DNA of 64,000 nt from Pseudoalteromonas sp. EB27 (GTDB taxonomy: Bacteria; Pseudomonadota; Gammaproteobacteria; Enterobacterales; Alteromonadaceae), in NCBI RefSeq assembly GCF_001974875.1, contig NZ_MTQD01000003.1, positions 1-64,000 on the forward strand, in the 5' to 3' direction. Below are positions 15,278 through 24,081 of the stretch, piece by piece (positions within the stretch are counted from its first letter, which is position 1; every line of letters begins with the position of its first letter). Below the pieces are notes generated by a model. That model saw only the letters and a program-made list of their open reading frames with translations, was not told the DNA's origin and did not search any database. Position numbers and translations under genes: made by a program.

Positions 15278-16504
15278 TTAAGCGGGGCTACCATCAGTTT
15301 TCAGCCAATCTTTAGCCCAAGATATAAATTCGTCTTGTGGTTTAGGACGACTAAATAAAAAACCTTGTATGGCTAGTTTTCTTTTATAGTGCCTTAAATA
15401 AACGAGCTCTTCTGGGCGCTCAACACCTTCTGCCACTAAATCTAAATTATCTTTACTCGTAATGTTAAATAACGAACTTACAACCACTTGAGAAAATAAA
15501 TCTGTTTCTATATGGCTAATGAGTGAGCGGTCTATCTTAATTTCAGTAAAAGGAAGGTTTCGAAGTTGATTCATATTAGTAAAACCAACACCAAAGTCAT
15601 CTAGCGATATACCAAAGCCGTGCATTCTTAACCTGTTTAGTGTTTCTAATTGCATGAGGCTTGAGAGTGCATGTTGTTCTGTTATTTCTATAATTATATT
15701 ACTAGGCGTGAGTTGATTTAGTTCTAATATGAGTAGTAATTTATTAGGACAGTTTAGGTCGTCGAGCTGAGTTGGCGATAAGTTAAATGCCATCTTAAAA
15801 TCATGACCTAGTTGCGCTTTCATATTTTTGAATTCGCTGGTGGCCTTTTCAAAAAGAGAAAATGTAATTTGATTAATTAAGTTATGTTGCTCGGCAATAC
15901 CTATAAACCGGTTAGGTAAAATAATATTGCCGTCTTTACTTGATAGAATACGCGCTAATACTTCAACGCTCTCAATTCTATTATTATCAGCGTTTATTTT
16001 TGGTTGATAAAAAGGCGTTATTTCATCATTTTTTAATGCTTCAATAAGCTCATCTTTTGAAATGGCTGACTCTTTTAATAAAGTATGGCTATTTAATTGC
16101 GCTACTTTAATAAGTAACCTACTTACCTGAGATAGTTGCACTGGTTTTGTAATATTACCAATGAGGTGAGCGTTATGTTGCTTGGCAAGGCTGGCAGCTA
16201 AACTAATAACTTTATGATCCATTTCAGATACAATAATGATACCGCCTTGATAATGTAGCCCTCCTAAGTGGCGGATTAATTCCATACCATCCATTTCGGG
16301 CATATTAAGGTCAGTAAAAATAGCATCAAAGTAGTTTATATCAGAAGCAACTTTTTCGAGGGCTTCAGCAGCACTCAAGCAGGTGACTACATTATCAGAC
16401 ATATTTAATTCATTTAATATGGCTTCCATAACAATCAAAATCGCTTTTGAGTCGTCAACAACTAAAATGTTAGGCACTATTTTGTTCACTGTTATCCCTT
16501 TCAA
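15278..16504 (-). CDS. response regulator with EAL phosphodiesterase domain
   Basis: A 408-residue REC-EAL protein. The receiver is at about 10-130 (ILVVDDSKAILIVMEAIL, phosphoacceptor Asp in AIFTDLNMPEMDG). The EAL domain is at about 150-400 with EVLARILS in place of EALLR, FNLSPTQLDD, IEITEQHAL, LDDFGVGFTN, IKIDRSLI, AEGVERPEE and IQGFLFSRP. All metal and catalytic residues of active c-di-GMP phosphodiesterases appear present. It would lower c-di-GMP when its receiver is phosphorylated. No kinase is adjacent; the hybrid kinase at 50.6-53.8 kb has its own partner. Confidence 0.9.
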   Translation of the reverse strand: MKGITVNKIVPNILVVDDSKAILIVMEAILNELNMSDNVVTCLSAAEALEKVASDINYFDAIFTDLNMPEMDGMELIRHLGGLHYQGGIIIVSEMDHKVISLAASLAKQHNAHLIGNITKPVQLSQVSRLLIKVAQLNSHTLLKESAISKDELIEALKNDEITPFYQPKINADNNRIESVEVLARILSSKDGNIILPNRFIGIAEQHNLINQITFSLFEKATSEFKNMKAQLGHDFKMAFNLSPTQLDDLNCPNKLLLILELNQLTPSNIIIEITEQHALSSLMQLETLNRLRMHGFGISLDDFGVGFTNMNQLRNLPFTEIKIDRSLISHIETDLFSQVVVSSLFNITSKDNLDLVAEGVERPEELVYLRHYKRKLAIQGFLFSRPKPQDEFISWAKDWLKTDGSPA

Positions 16505-16643
16505 TGTATAGCTTATGGTTACTATAAAAGTAGTAGTGTTTTTTTATTTTGTCAGTATCAAATGCTTTTATTTTGAAAATAGTTATAGAACACCTTCACT
16601 CGTGTTTTTAAGTTGATTAGGTATACTAGCGCCATTATTTTAA

Positions 16644-17672
16644 ATGGTCTTAATTATGATAAGAATAGATCTTACTTTAGCCGAGCAGCCATTTTCGCTT
16701 ATGGTGTCTGGGCAAAAAATTGTGCAGGTGTTTCATGCTCAACAAGCTATTACCTTTGATAATCCTCGTGAAAACTATTATCAGTTTACTTACGACAACA
16801 AAGTAATAGGTATTGATACAGCGGCGGTGAAAGAGCAAAGTATTTCGCTTTTTGTGGATGAGCAATTTGCAACACAACTTGCGTTACCAGCACCTACAAA
16901 TGGATCACCTAAAAAAGGCTTTTTAGGGTTGGCAGCATTAGGTTTTAAGCTTTTTAAAAGTGCTAAGGTAATTAAAGTAGTGCTTGCTGGGGCTTCTGTT
17001 GCAGGCTATGCGTGGTTATTTAGTATTGAATTTGCATTAATGCTAATTGGGTGTTTAGTTGTACACGAATACGGCCATGTGCGAGCAATGAAATACTTTG
17101 GCATAAAAACTAAAGGTATTTATTTAATCCCATTTGTAGGTGGGCTTGCTGTAAGTGACGATAAAATAACGACTCGTTGGCAAGATGTAGTTATATCATT
17201 AATGGGGCCTGCATTTGGTTTAATAACTTCTGTGCTGGGTGTGGTTTTATATTACGTCACTGAAATGGAAATATTTGCAGGTGTTGCGGTGCTTAGTGCG
17301 TTATTAAATTTATTTAATTTATTACCAATTTTGCCGCTTGATGGCGGGCATGTATTAAAAAGTATCAGCTTTTCAATGCGTTCATGGATTGGCTTAAGCG
17401 TATGCTTATTAGGCGTACTATTTGGCTTATGGCTAAGCTACACCTTTGGATTAATGTTACTGGTATTCTTTTTGTTTGTTGGTGCGCTGGAAATTGTATT
17501 TGAATGGCGAGGCCGTCACTATTCACATTTAATGCCACTAGATAAATATGGCCAAGGCTTTTCAGCGGTTATGTATGCAGTTGTAGTAGCTGGGCATGTA
17601 GCTGTAATGATGCACTTTGCCGATTCAGAAAATCCAATATTGAGTTTGCCGATGACTATTTTATCGAGCTAG
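16644..17672 (+). CDS. site-2 protease-like M50 family membrane metalloprotease
   Basis: A 342-residue integral membrane protein with the zinc motif HEYGH (in CLVVHEYGHVRAMKYFG) and the third ligand motif LPLDGGHVLKS, the arrangement of SpoIVFB/S2P peptidases. About six transmembrane helices follow a soluble N-terminal domain of some 95 residues that I do not recognise. There are no CBS or PDZ domains. Substrate unknown; such enzymes cut within the membrane or, in some lineages, have other roles. Two start codons (16644 and 16656) are possible and neither has a clear ribosome binding site. A terminator hairpin follows at 17681. Confidence 0.82.
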   Translation: MVLIMIRIDLTLAEQPFSLMVSGQKIVQVFHAQQAITFDNPRENYYQFTYDNKVIGIDTAAVKEQSISLFVDEQFATQLALPAPTNGSPKKGFLGLAALGFKLFKSAKVIKVVLAGASVAGYAWLFSIEFALMLIGCLVVHEYGHVRAMKYFGIKTKGIYLIPFVGGLAVSDDKITTRWQDVVISLMGPAFGLITSVLGVVLYYVTEMEIFAGVAVLSALLNLFNLLPILPLDGGHVLKSISFSMRSWIGLSVCLLGVLFGLWLSYTFGLMLLVFFLFVGALEIVFEWRGRHYSHLMPLDKYGQGFSAVMYAVVVAGHVAVMMHFADSENPILSLPMTILSS

Positions 17673-17680
17673 CAATAATA

Positions 17681-17721
17681 ACAGCATGGTAGTTCAAAGC
17701 TCGCTCACTATGCTGTTTTTT
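17681..17721 (+). terminator. intrinsic terminator after the M50 protease gene
   Basis: ACAGCATGGTAG pairs imperfectly with CTCACTATGCTGT across a short loop, followed by TTTTTT. Confidence 0.65.
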
Positions 17722-17744
17722 GTACGTTGCTTTTTAAGGTTTTT

Positions 17745-17879
17745 GTGCATTTGTTGTTTAGAAAGGAGGCTGTCGCTCAGCAAAGTGGGCGTTTAACAGG
17801 GGCAATTACGCTTGCCCAACCGCTCGGAATAAAATTAACAGTGTTTATTTTAGCTTGTGTAGCGATAGCAAGATATTAG
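17745..17879 (+). pseudogene. N-terminal remnant of a HlyD-family secretion adaptor
   Basis: A 44-codon open frame (GTG at 17745, stop 17877-17879) encodes LFRKEAVAQQSGRLTGAITL, then AQPLGIKLTVFILACVAIA. This is the typical N-terminus of the HlyD-type periplasmic adaptors used by peptidase-containing bacteriocin exporters: a LFRKEA motif, a LxGxIxLAQPL segment, then the single membrane anchor. The frame stops right after the anchor and no downstream adaptor sequence is present before the CPBP gene. It is therefore a truncated remnant, unless a very short anchor protein is expressed. The family call is from memory of the motif. Confidence 0.5.
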
Positions 17880-17964
17880 TTTTGGTTCGTTTCTTAATGG
17901 GGTAATTGATATGGTACTATCCCCCAGAATGAAAAATAACAAGAAGCCGTGAGCTGATAGAATT

Positions 17965-18678
17965 ATGAATGATGCGATAAAACAACAAGTAAATCAAAGC
18001 ACAGGGGAATATTTATTGTACACGCTCTATTGGTTGGCCTTTTTTTTACTGGTGCTCCCAATACCCTCAAACTTGATTATTTTTTTATTGGATGGTGGAT
18101 CATTAGTATTCAATTCCAATCCTATTTACCTTCTTATATCTACCTTCCTCACTGCTGTACTTACGCTGCCATTTTTAAAGTTTACTCTTGATGCGCAAAA
18201 TAAAAGCGAAGTTATTGGGCGCTTAGCAATAAAAAAAGTGGCTCTTTTTCCTTTAATCATTACAGTGCTATTAACAGCGGCTTTCGTTTTACTGGAACAA
18301 TGGCTTTTTGGTTTTATGGAAGTCGCCTTGCCAGATTTTATGTTAGAAGTTGAAGCACAAACAAATTCGCTTTTAGCCAAAATTATGCTGCTTTTAGCAG
18401 TAGTATTTATTGGGCCCATATATGAGGAGGTGATTTTTCGAGGAGTGGCATTCTATAGGCTGAAAAAAACCGCCTTGGGAGCCAGTGGCGCAATTATTAT
18501 CCCAAGTATTGTATTTACATTGATACACTGGCAGTATGATCAAGTTGAAATTTATATTTCAGTGTTTGTATTTTCGTGCTTGATGGGACTACTTCGTCAT
18601 CTATCGGGTAACTTGTGGTATTGCATTATCGCTCACATGATCTGTAATTTATTAGCACTAGGTGAAATTATTTTGTGA
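17965..18678 (+). CDS. CPBP family intramembrane glutamic endopeptidase (CAAX/Abi-like)
   Basis: A 237-residue protein with about seven membrane helices and the CPBP motifs: EEVIFRGVAFYRL (paired glutamates and Arg, motif 1), FTLIHW (motif 2 histidine) and a later NLWYCIIAHMICN (motif 4). Members include CAAX-type proteases and bacteriocin-maturation or immunity proteins. The HlyD-like remnant directly upstream hints at a lost peptide-export locus, but the enzyme may equally be a chromosomal protease of unknown substrate. Confidence 0.85.
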   Translation: MNDAIKQQVNQSTGEYLLYTLYWLAFFLLVLPIPSNLIIFLLDGGSLVFNSNPIYLLISTFLTAVLTLPFLKFTLDAQNKSEVIGRLAIKKVALFPLIITVLLTAAFVLLEQWLFGFMEVALPDFMLEVEAQTNSLLAKIMLLLAVVFIGPIYEEVIFRGVAFYRLKKTALGASGAIIIPSIVFTLIHWQYDQVEIYISVFVFSCLMGLLRHLSGNLWYCIIAHMICNLLALGEIIL

Positions 18679-18741
18679 TATTAGGTGACTCATCAGTTAA
18701 TTTTACTTTCTTGCTTAGTTCTTTTGGTTTGCAGCTGGCAA

Positions 18742-18760
18742 GCGCGATATAAAATCGCGC
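18742..18760. terminator. hairpin between convergent CPBP and AtoE-like genes
   Basis: The perfect stem GCGCGAT/ATCGCGC with loop ATAAA lies between two convergent genes. The plus-strand continuation CTATTTATTA is only moderately T-rich, so termination strength is uncertain. Confidence 0.5.
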
Positions 18761-18779
18761 CTATTTATTACCAAAATAC

Positions 18780-20093
18780 TTACGGATAAAAACTTAGTAT
18801 CAACGCAATAAAAACCCCTGTTACCAACAACTGCACAACACAAAACCCCATAATATCTTTTGCTTTTAAGCCTGCGATAGCAAGGACTGGTAATGCCCAA
18901 AACGGTTGAATTAAATTAGTCCACGCATCACCCCATGCAACGGCCATTGCAACGCGCGATATATCAGCACCTAGCTCTTGCGCTGCAGGTATTACAATGG
19001 GTGCTTGTACAGCCCATTGGCCACCGCCAGAGGGAACAAACATATTAACGAGCCCTGCACTTATAAAACTAAAGAATGGCAAGCTATCAGCATCTGCAAC
19101 GGCAATAAAGCCACGTGATATTTGTTGTGCTAATCCGCTATCAACCATTACCGCCATGATGCCGGCATAAAAAGGAAATTGAATAACAATGCCAGCCCCG
19201 CTTGGAATTGCTTGTTGCAGACTGTTAAGTAAATTATGGGGTGTTTGATGCAGCGTAATAGCCATAAACAAAAACAGGGCAATTATACTATTGAGGTTTA
19301 AGCCGCCACCAGAGATAAAAAAGTAATAGCTTAAGTAGGCAAGCCCCATTAAGCCAATGCCCATACCTAGCAGTTTGCTTTGTTCCAAATGTTGGGCGGG
19401 TCTGGTTATTGTTGTCAACTTAGGTGCTATCTCTTGTAAAAGAGCTGGGTCGATATATACGCTTTCTTGCTCACTTGGCAGCATATAGCGATTAACGAGC
19501 GGCATAATAATAAATAAGCCAACTAATATTGCTATATTAAAGCCCGCAAATAAGGTGTGCTCTGTACTAATAATACCAATGCTGGCTTCTGAAAAGTGGC
19601 CATCGGTTGCGATAGTTAAAGGAATCGAACCGGCTAATCCGCCATGCCATACAACAAAACCTGAGTAAGCGCTGGCTACTAATAATCGATAATCAACACG
19701 AGTATGTTTTGCAATTGCCTTGGCAAAAAGGGCACCAATAACTAAGCCAAATCCCCAATTTATCCAGCTTGCTAAAAGCGAAATAAGCGTTACTAATATA
19801 ATTGCTTTAGGTGCGGTGCTTGCAAATGTTGCTAGTTTTTCTAATAACTTACTTATAGGTGGCGTACTTGCCAGCATGTAGCCTGTGATTAACACTAGTA
19901 GCATTTGCATAGCAAAACTTAATAAGTTCCAAAAACCACCTCCCCACGCTTGTAATACTTCAATGTTGGTTGCGGTTGTAAATAAGCTCGCACTGACAAG
20001 AGTAATTGTTGTAAGTAAAATTACAAATATAAAAGGGTCGGGAAGATAGCGCTCTACAATTTTAGCAAAAGGGCGGGCTATTTTATTAAGCAT
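18780..20093 (-). CDS. short-chain fatty acid transporter (AtoE family)
   Basis: A 437-residue inner-membrane protein with about a dozen helices over the whole length. The family pattern is clear: YLPDPFIFVILLT near the N-terminus, AWGGGFWNLLSFAMQM, WINWGFGLVIGALFA, SGFVVWHGGLAGSIPL, GIVIQFPFYAGIMA, VNMFVPSGGGQWAVQAP and WTNLIQPFWALP. AtoE proteins import short-chain fatty acids such as acetoacetate or butyrate. No ato catabolic genes are nearby. An upstream in-frame GTG at 20099 is an alternative start; neither start has a clear ribosome binding site. Confidence 0.88.
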   Translation of the reverse strand: MLNKIARPFAKIVERYLPDPFIFVILLTTITLVSASLFTTATNIEVLQAWGGGFWNLLSFAMQMLLVLITGYMLASTPPISKLLEKLATFASTAPKAIILVTLISLLASWINWGFGLVIGALFAKAIAKHTRVDYRLLVASAYSGFVVWHGGLAGSIPLTIATDGHFSEASIGIISTEHTLFAGFNIAILVGLFIIMPLVNRYMLPSEQESVYIDPALLQEIAPKLTTITRPAQHLEQSKLLGMGIGLMGLAYLSYYFFISGGGLNLNSIIALFLFMAITLHQTPHNLLNSLQQAIPSGAGIVIQFPFYAGIMAVMVDSGLAQQISRGFIAVADADSLPFFSFISAGLVNMFVPSGGGQWAVQAPIVIPAAQELGADISRVAMAVAWGDAWTNLIQPFWALPVLAIAGLKAKDIMGFCVVQLLVTGVFIALILSFYP

Positions 20094-20262
20094 AAGCACA
20101 ACTGTTTTGGTTATTATTTTAACGCTAATTAATCATGAAAAATCACCATTGGCAAACAGCATTTAGTCTTATATTTGCGGTTAAAAGCTTAAACATTGCT
20201 TAAAAGCATCGCTTACAGTAACGTACTGTTTATAGATAATTTACTAACGAAGACTTTGTATT

Positions 20263-21330
20263 ATGCCGGTGATATTTAAAAGGCTAGCGTTACTTGTTCG
20301 CGCTCATATAGATCAGTTGAGTTGGCAAGCAGTGGCATTAGCTATTTTGACTCATATGCTATTAACATGGAGCTTGCTATTTATAGCGAATGAGAAAGCG
20401 TTAACTTCGCTTACTACCTTTTTTTACTATTACACAGTAACAACATCAACAGTGGGATATGGTGACTTTAGTCCAACTACTGATCTTGGTCGTTGGGTGG
20501 TTGCATTAATACAAATTCCATTTGGTTTAGCTTTATTTGGTGTCTTGCTAGGAAAAGCAGGACAGACAGTTACTTACTTAATTAGGCGCGCTATGACTGG
20601 TGATAAAAACTTTGCCCACAGTAACCACCATATTATTATTTTTGGTTGGCACGACACTCGTACAAAAAAGATGATTGATTACATTTTGGCAGATACGAAG
20701 CGAACCGATCGTCGTATTTTACTCGCGGTAACCGAGCAAATGGATCATCCTTTTTTAGCTAACGAAAGCGTCGATTTTGCACGTTTAACGAGTTTTACTA
20801 ATTTAGCTGAACTAGAGCGTGTAGCTATTCGCCGTGCCGATAAAGTGATTATTGATGGGCAAGATGACGACCAAACATTTACGACAGCGCTGCGTATTAG
20901 TCGCTTAGTAAAAGACGATTGCCATATAAGCGCTCACTTTTTAGATGAAACCAAAGTTGAGATGATGTTAGAGCATTGCCAAAATGTAGAGTGTAGTAGT
21001 GCAAAATCAGCTGAGATATTAGTACGCTCAATGCAAGACCCAGGTTCGAGCCGTGTGCAAGAGGAGCTGCTATCTACTTTACACGGCGATACACAATTTA
21101 GCTTGAAAGTACCAAGTGGCTGCAAAGATATGGAGTTTGGTACTTTGTTTCATCACTTTAAACTTGAGCATGATGCAATACTGTTAGGCGTAGCTCATAA
21201 TTTAAGTGCGCAAAATATGGATTTAAACCCGCCATTAGATTACAAAGTAAATGAGGGTGATATTTTGCATTATATATCGGTAGAACGAGTATTAAGTAGT
21301 GAAGTAGATTGGTCGAGTTTAGAAAAATAA
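20263..21330 (+). CDS. two-helix K+ channel with cytoplasmic regulatory domain
   Basis: A 355-residue channel protein. There are two membrane helices (AVALAILTHMLLTWSLLF at about 21-40 and VVALIQIPFGLALFGVLLG at about 84-104) with the pore signature TTSTVGYGDFSP between them. The remaining 230 residues form an RCK/TrkA-like region starting HHIIIFGWHDT, ending with a TrkA-C-like module (PLDYKVNEGDILHYIS). A tetrameric, ligand-gated K+ channel is expected. The stop codon overlaps the ATG of the following small membrane protein by one base, implying coupled translation. Confidence 0.88.
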   Translation: MPVIFKRLALLVRAHIDQLSWQAVALAILTHMLLTWSLLFIANEKALTSLTTFFYYYTVTTSTVGYGDFSPTTDLGRWVVALIQIPFGLALFGVLLGKAGQTVTYLIRRAMTGDKNFAHSNHHIIIFGWHDTRTKKMIDYILADTKRTDRRILLAVTEQMDHPFLANESVDFARLTSFTNLAELERVAIRRADKVIIDGQDDDQTFTTALRISRLVKDDCHISAHFLDETKVEMMLEHCQNVECSSAKSAEILVRSMQDPGSSRVQEELLSTLHGDTQFSLKVPSGCKDMEFGTLFHHFKLEHDAILLGVAHNLSAQNMDLNPPLDYKVNEGDILHYISVERVLSSEVDWSSLEK

Positions 21331-21527
21331 TGAATGAAGTTGTATTTTTAATTGTTGTTTTAAGTGCTTACATTTTACCTGTCGTTATTGTACTTAATAG
21401 TAAGCGTTCAAAAGGCCATGAAAAGAACGGCTGGCTGATGGGAATCATTATATTTTCGTGGTTAGGATTAATGATGTACTTTGCTATTGTGCCCAAGCAT
21501 GGGCACAAAAAGAAAAAGGCAAAATAG
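21330..21527 (+). CDS. small membrane protein coupled to the K+ channel
   Basis: A 65-residue protein starting at the ATG that overlaps the channel stop (TAATG). Two hydrophobic helices (VVFLIVVLSAYILPVVIVL and WLMGIIIFSWLGLMMYFAIV) are joined by a basic loop (NSKRSKGHEKNG), with a lysine/histidine tail HGHKKKKAK. It resembles generic two-helix phage-immunity-like or PLDc-N-like small proteins, without enough signal for a family call. Tight coupling suggests an accessory or regulatory subunit of the channel, which is an inference from position. Confidence 0.7.
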   Translation: MNEVVFLIVVLSAYILPVVIVLNSKRSKGHEKNGWLMGIIIFSWLGLMMYFAIVPKHGHKKKKAK

Positions 21528-21562
21528 AGTCATTAGTTTTTATAGCCGCTTTTGCTGGAATA

Positions 21563-22597
21563 TTACTCTTCTAGCTGTTTGAGTTTATGCTCAATTAGAG
21601 GGTCGTCAGGTAAAAGTTGCTGGGCGACTTCTAATAGCTGGATAGCATCATTAGGGTGTTCATCTTGGTGCTTAAGCGCCACATCAATCAAGGGCTGAAT
21701 ATCAATTTTTGCCTGATGCTCTTGTACATGCACTTCTTTTTCATCAGCTAAAATTTTATGCGCTGTACTCAATAATGCTAAACGATGCGGTGAGCTTGCA
21801 TTAGCCGAATTGAGGCTTTGATAATAATCCTCTTTTAAGCGTAAGGTTTTGGTTTGCATGCGAAACTGTGCAATATCGATTTGCTGATGTTGAATGAAAT
21901 CAACGGCTACTTGCTTATAAAACCCAAACTTATTCAAATATGTGGCGTGTGTGCCATGTCCCATACCAAATACTCGTAAGTGAGTTAGCTGCTTATAGCG
22001 CTTAGCGTGCATTCGGTCTACACGATTAGTAGGATCGTAAATGATATAGCCTTGGGCATCTCCTAAATCTAGATCGTGATAATCCTGTTGCCAGTCAAAC
22101 TGCTGAGCTATATCGGTACTAGAGCGGTCATCCCACGGTACTAATTCTTTATTTTTAGTACTTACCGGGTGAAAGAACAGTACGTGGTTTAGTTTCAATA
22201 GTTTAGCAAAAGCGCCAACAGCAAATCCGCCGCGGCTTAAGCCATAGCCTAGTCGACAATCAAATGGAGTGATTAATGTTGATAATTGCTCGAGAAAAAA
22301 GATTAAATTACGATTACGAAACCAATTACTTTTACCTAAATGTTGAAAAGCGATTATGTTTACGTTTTGTTTTTGAGCTAAGTGATAACCCCATGGTGCA
22401 AAATCAGGGTGAAGATCTTGCTCTTGTACATTTGTGCCTGCAGGGGAGAAAGTAAAAAGCAGGGGTTTATTAATGTCAATAAACTCATATTTTACAAATA
22501 CATCGCCTAGTAAATCACTACCCGTCATGGGTAATTGAGTTTGTTGCTCATTGCGCGGGAGAGTTAACCATTCATCTAACCAATACAGTAATTTCAT
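21563..22597 (-). CDS. uncharacterised protein with an alpha/beta-hydrolase-like core
   Basis: 344 residues, no signal peptide. The segment LGYGLSRGGFAVGAF (about 116-130) contains a G-x-S-x-G nucleophile elbow, KPLLFTFSPAGTN would be the oxyanion-side strand, and VFGMGHGTHATYLN could carry the catalytic histidine. An acid might be the Asp in IIYDPTNRVDRMHAK. The last 60 residues are a short TPR-like helical pair (LKHQDEHPNDAIQLLEVAQQ). I do not recognise a named family; substrate unknown. It is transcribed alone, convergent with the small membrane protein gene. Confidence 0.6.
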   Translation of the reverse strand: MKLLYWLDEWLTLPRNEQQTQLPMTGSDLLGDVFVKYEFIDINKPLLFTFSPAGTNVQEQDLHPDFAPWGYHLAQKQNVNIIAFQHLGKSNWFRNRNLIFFLEQLSTLITPFDCRLGYGLSRGGFAVGAFAKLLKLNHVLFFHPVSTKNKELVPWDDRSSTDIAQQFDWQQDYHDLDLGDAQGYIIYDPTNRVDRMHAKRYKQLTHLRVFGMGHGTHATYLNKFGFYKQVAVDFIQHQQIDIAQFRMQTKTLRLKEDYYQSLNSANASSPHRLALLSTAHKILADEKEVHVQEHQAKIDIQPLIDVALKHQDEHPNDAIQLLEVAQQLLPDDPLIEHKLKQLEE

Positions 22598-22666
22598 TAA
22601 TCCTCCAGCTATAAGTCAGCGTAGATCATATCAAACTCAATGAAATCAGGTCAAACCGAGAGGGCG

Positions 22667-23125
22667 TTACTGCGCCATTTTGATTATTTCATCCCAGTCA
22701 TTTTTAGTAACAGGCATTATTGATAATCGTCCGCCTTTTTTAAGTGCTATTTCGGTAATATTATTATTCGCTTTAATATCTTTAAGGCTAACCAACTTGT
22801 TTAAATGGCTTTGGTAAGTAACTTCAACAACAACCCAACGTGGTTTATCGCTGGTGGCTTTGGCATCGTAATAGTCGCTGCTTAAATCAAACTGAGTAGG
22901 ATCTGGGTAGGCATCGTGTGTCACTTCGGCAATACCCGCTACGCCTACGTGTTTACAGCTTGAATGATAAATCAAGACTGAGTCACCAACTTTAACGCCA
23001 TCACGCATAAAGTTTCGCGCTTGGTAATTACGCACTCCTTCCCAAAGTGTAGTTTGTTTTGGTGCATTTTTTAAATCATCAATCGAAAAGGCATCGGGTT
23101 CGGTTTTAAAAAGCCAGTAAGCCAT
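22667..23125 (-). CDS. EVE domain protein
   Basis: A 152-residue stand-alone EVE (PUA-like) protein of the family that includes thymocyte nuclear protein 1. The N-terminus MAYWLFKTEPDAFSIDDL, the segment TLWEGVRNYQARNFMRD and KVGDSVLIYHSS are hallmark motifs of the modified-base pocket; SIMPVTKNDWDEI closes the fold. Unlike the island gene at 2077, it has no nuclease domain and is a common chromosomal gene in gammaproteobacteria. It probably binds modified bases in DNA or RNA, perhaps linked to tRNA or stress. It is divergent from tesB. Confidence 0.9.
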   Translation of the reverse strand: MAYWLFKTEPDAFSIDDLKNAPKQTTLWEGVRNYQARNFMRDGVKVGDSVLIYHSSCKHVGVAGIAEVTHDAYPDPTQFDLSSDYYDAKATSDKPRWVVVEVTYQSHLNKLVSLKDIKANNNITEIALKKGGRLSIMPVTKNDWDEIIKMAQ

Positions 23126-23202
23126 AACAGTATTCCTAACAAATATTTACTTCCCACTATTGTATAGTATCATTTGGATACTAGGGTAATGAGGAAGAAA
23201 TA

Positions 23203-24060
23203 ATGAGCCAAGTATTAGATGATTTATTGTCGTTGTTAACACTTGAAGAAATTGAGCAAGGTTTATATCGAGGACAAAGCCAAGATTTAGGCTTTGGTGC
23301 TGTGTTTGGCGGTCAAGTTATGGGGCAGGCGCTTTCTGCAGCTAAAGAAACTCTACCTGAGGGGCGTATAGTCCATTCATTACATTCTTACTTTTTACGC
23401 CCAGGTGATCCGGCTAAACCGATTGTTTACGACGTAGAAACTATTCGTGACGGAAAGAGCTTTAGTACTCGGCGAGTAAAAGCGATTCAGTACGGTAAGC
23501 CTATTTTTTATATGACCGCGTCATTCCAAGGTGAAGAAAATGGTTTGTCGCATCAAGCAACAATGCCTGATGTACCTGCACCTGAAGAGTTACGTTCATC
23601 GCTTGAGTTTTATCAAGATAACGCTTCGCATATCCCTGAAGTCATCCGTAATAAGTTTACGCGTGAAATGCCAATTGAAATGCGACCGGTTACTTTTCAT
23701 AACCCATTTAAGCCAGAAGTTATGGAGCCGGTAAAACATATTTGGTTTAAAGCTAATGGTGAAATGCCGGACGATCAGCGCATCCATAACTATTTATTAG
23801 CGTATGCGTCTGACTTTGAATTTTTGCCAACTGCATTACAGCCACACGGTGTGTCGTTTATGCAGCCAAATATGCAGGTAGCTACTATTGATCATGCAAT
23901 GTGGTTTCATCGCCCATTTAGAATGGATGATTGGATTTTGTATTCAATTGATAGTCCAAGTGCGAGTAATGGATGTGGTTTGGTACGTGGACAGTTTTTT
24001 GATCGCCAAGGCAACTTAGTTGCCTCAACAATGCAAGAAGGAGTTATGCGCCAGCGCTAA
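23203..24060 (+). CDS. tesB: acyl-CoA thioesterase II
   Basis: A 285-residue double hot-dog thioesterase that hydrolyses medium- and long-chain acyl-CoA. Recognisable segments are [50 protein letters not shown] and [20 protein letters not shown], which bears the catalytic Asp. Length agrees with E. coli TesB (286). GAGGAAG lies about seven bases before the ATG. It is the convergent neighbour of plsB. Confidence 0.95.
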   Translation: MSQVLDDLLSLLTLEEIEQGLYRGQSQDLGFGAVFGGQVMGQALSAAKETLPEGRIVHSLHSYFLRPGDPAKPIVYDVETIRDGKSFSTRRVKAIQYGKPIFYMTASFQGEENGLSHQATMPDVPAPEELRSSLEFYQDNASHIPEVIRNKFTREMPIEMRPVTFHNPFKPEVMEPVKHIWFKANGEMPDDQRIHNYLLAYASDFEFLPTALQPHGVSFMQPNMQVATIDHAMWFHRPFRMDDWILYSIDSPSASNGCGLVRGQFFDRQGNLVASTMQEGVMRQR

Positions 24061-24081
24061 CCGCCTTCTATAGATATAGTA

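Noticed and set aside
22667..23125. Second modification-dependent nuclease
   Set aside because: This EVE protein has no nuclease domain and is a common chromosomal gene; it is not part of the defence island.
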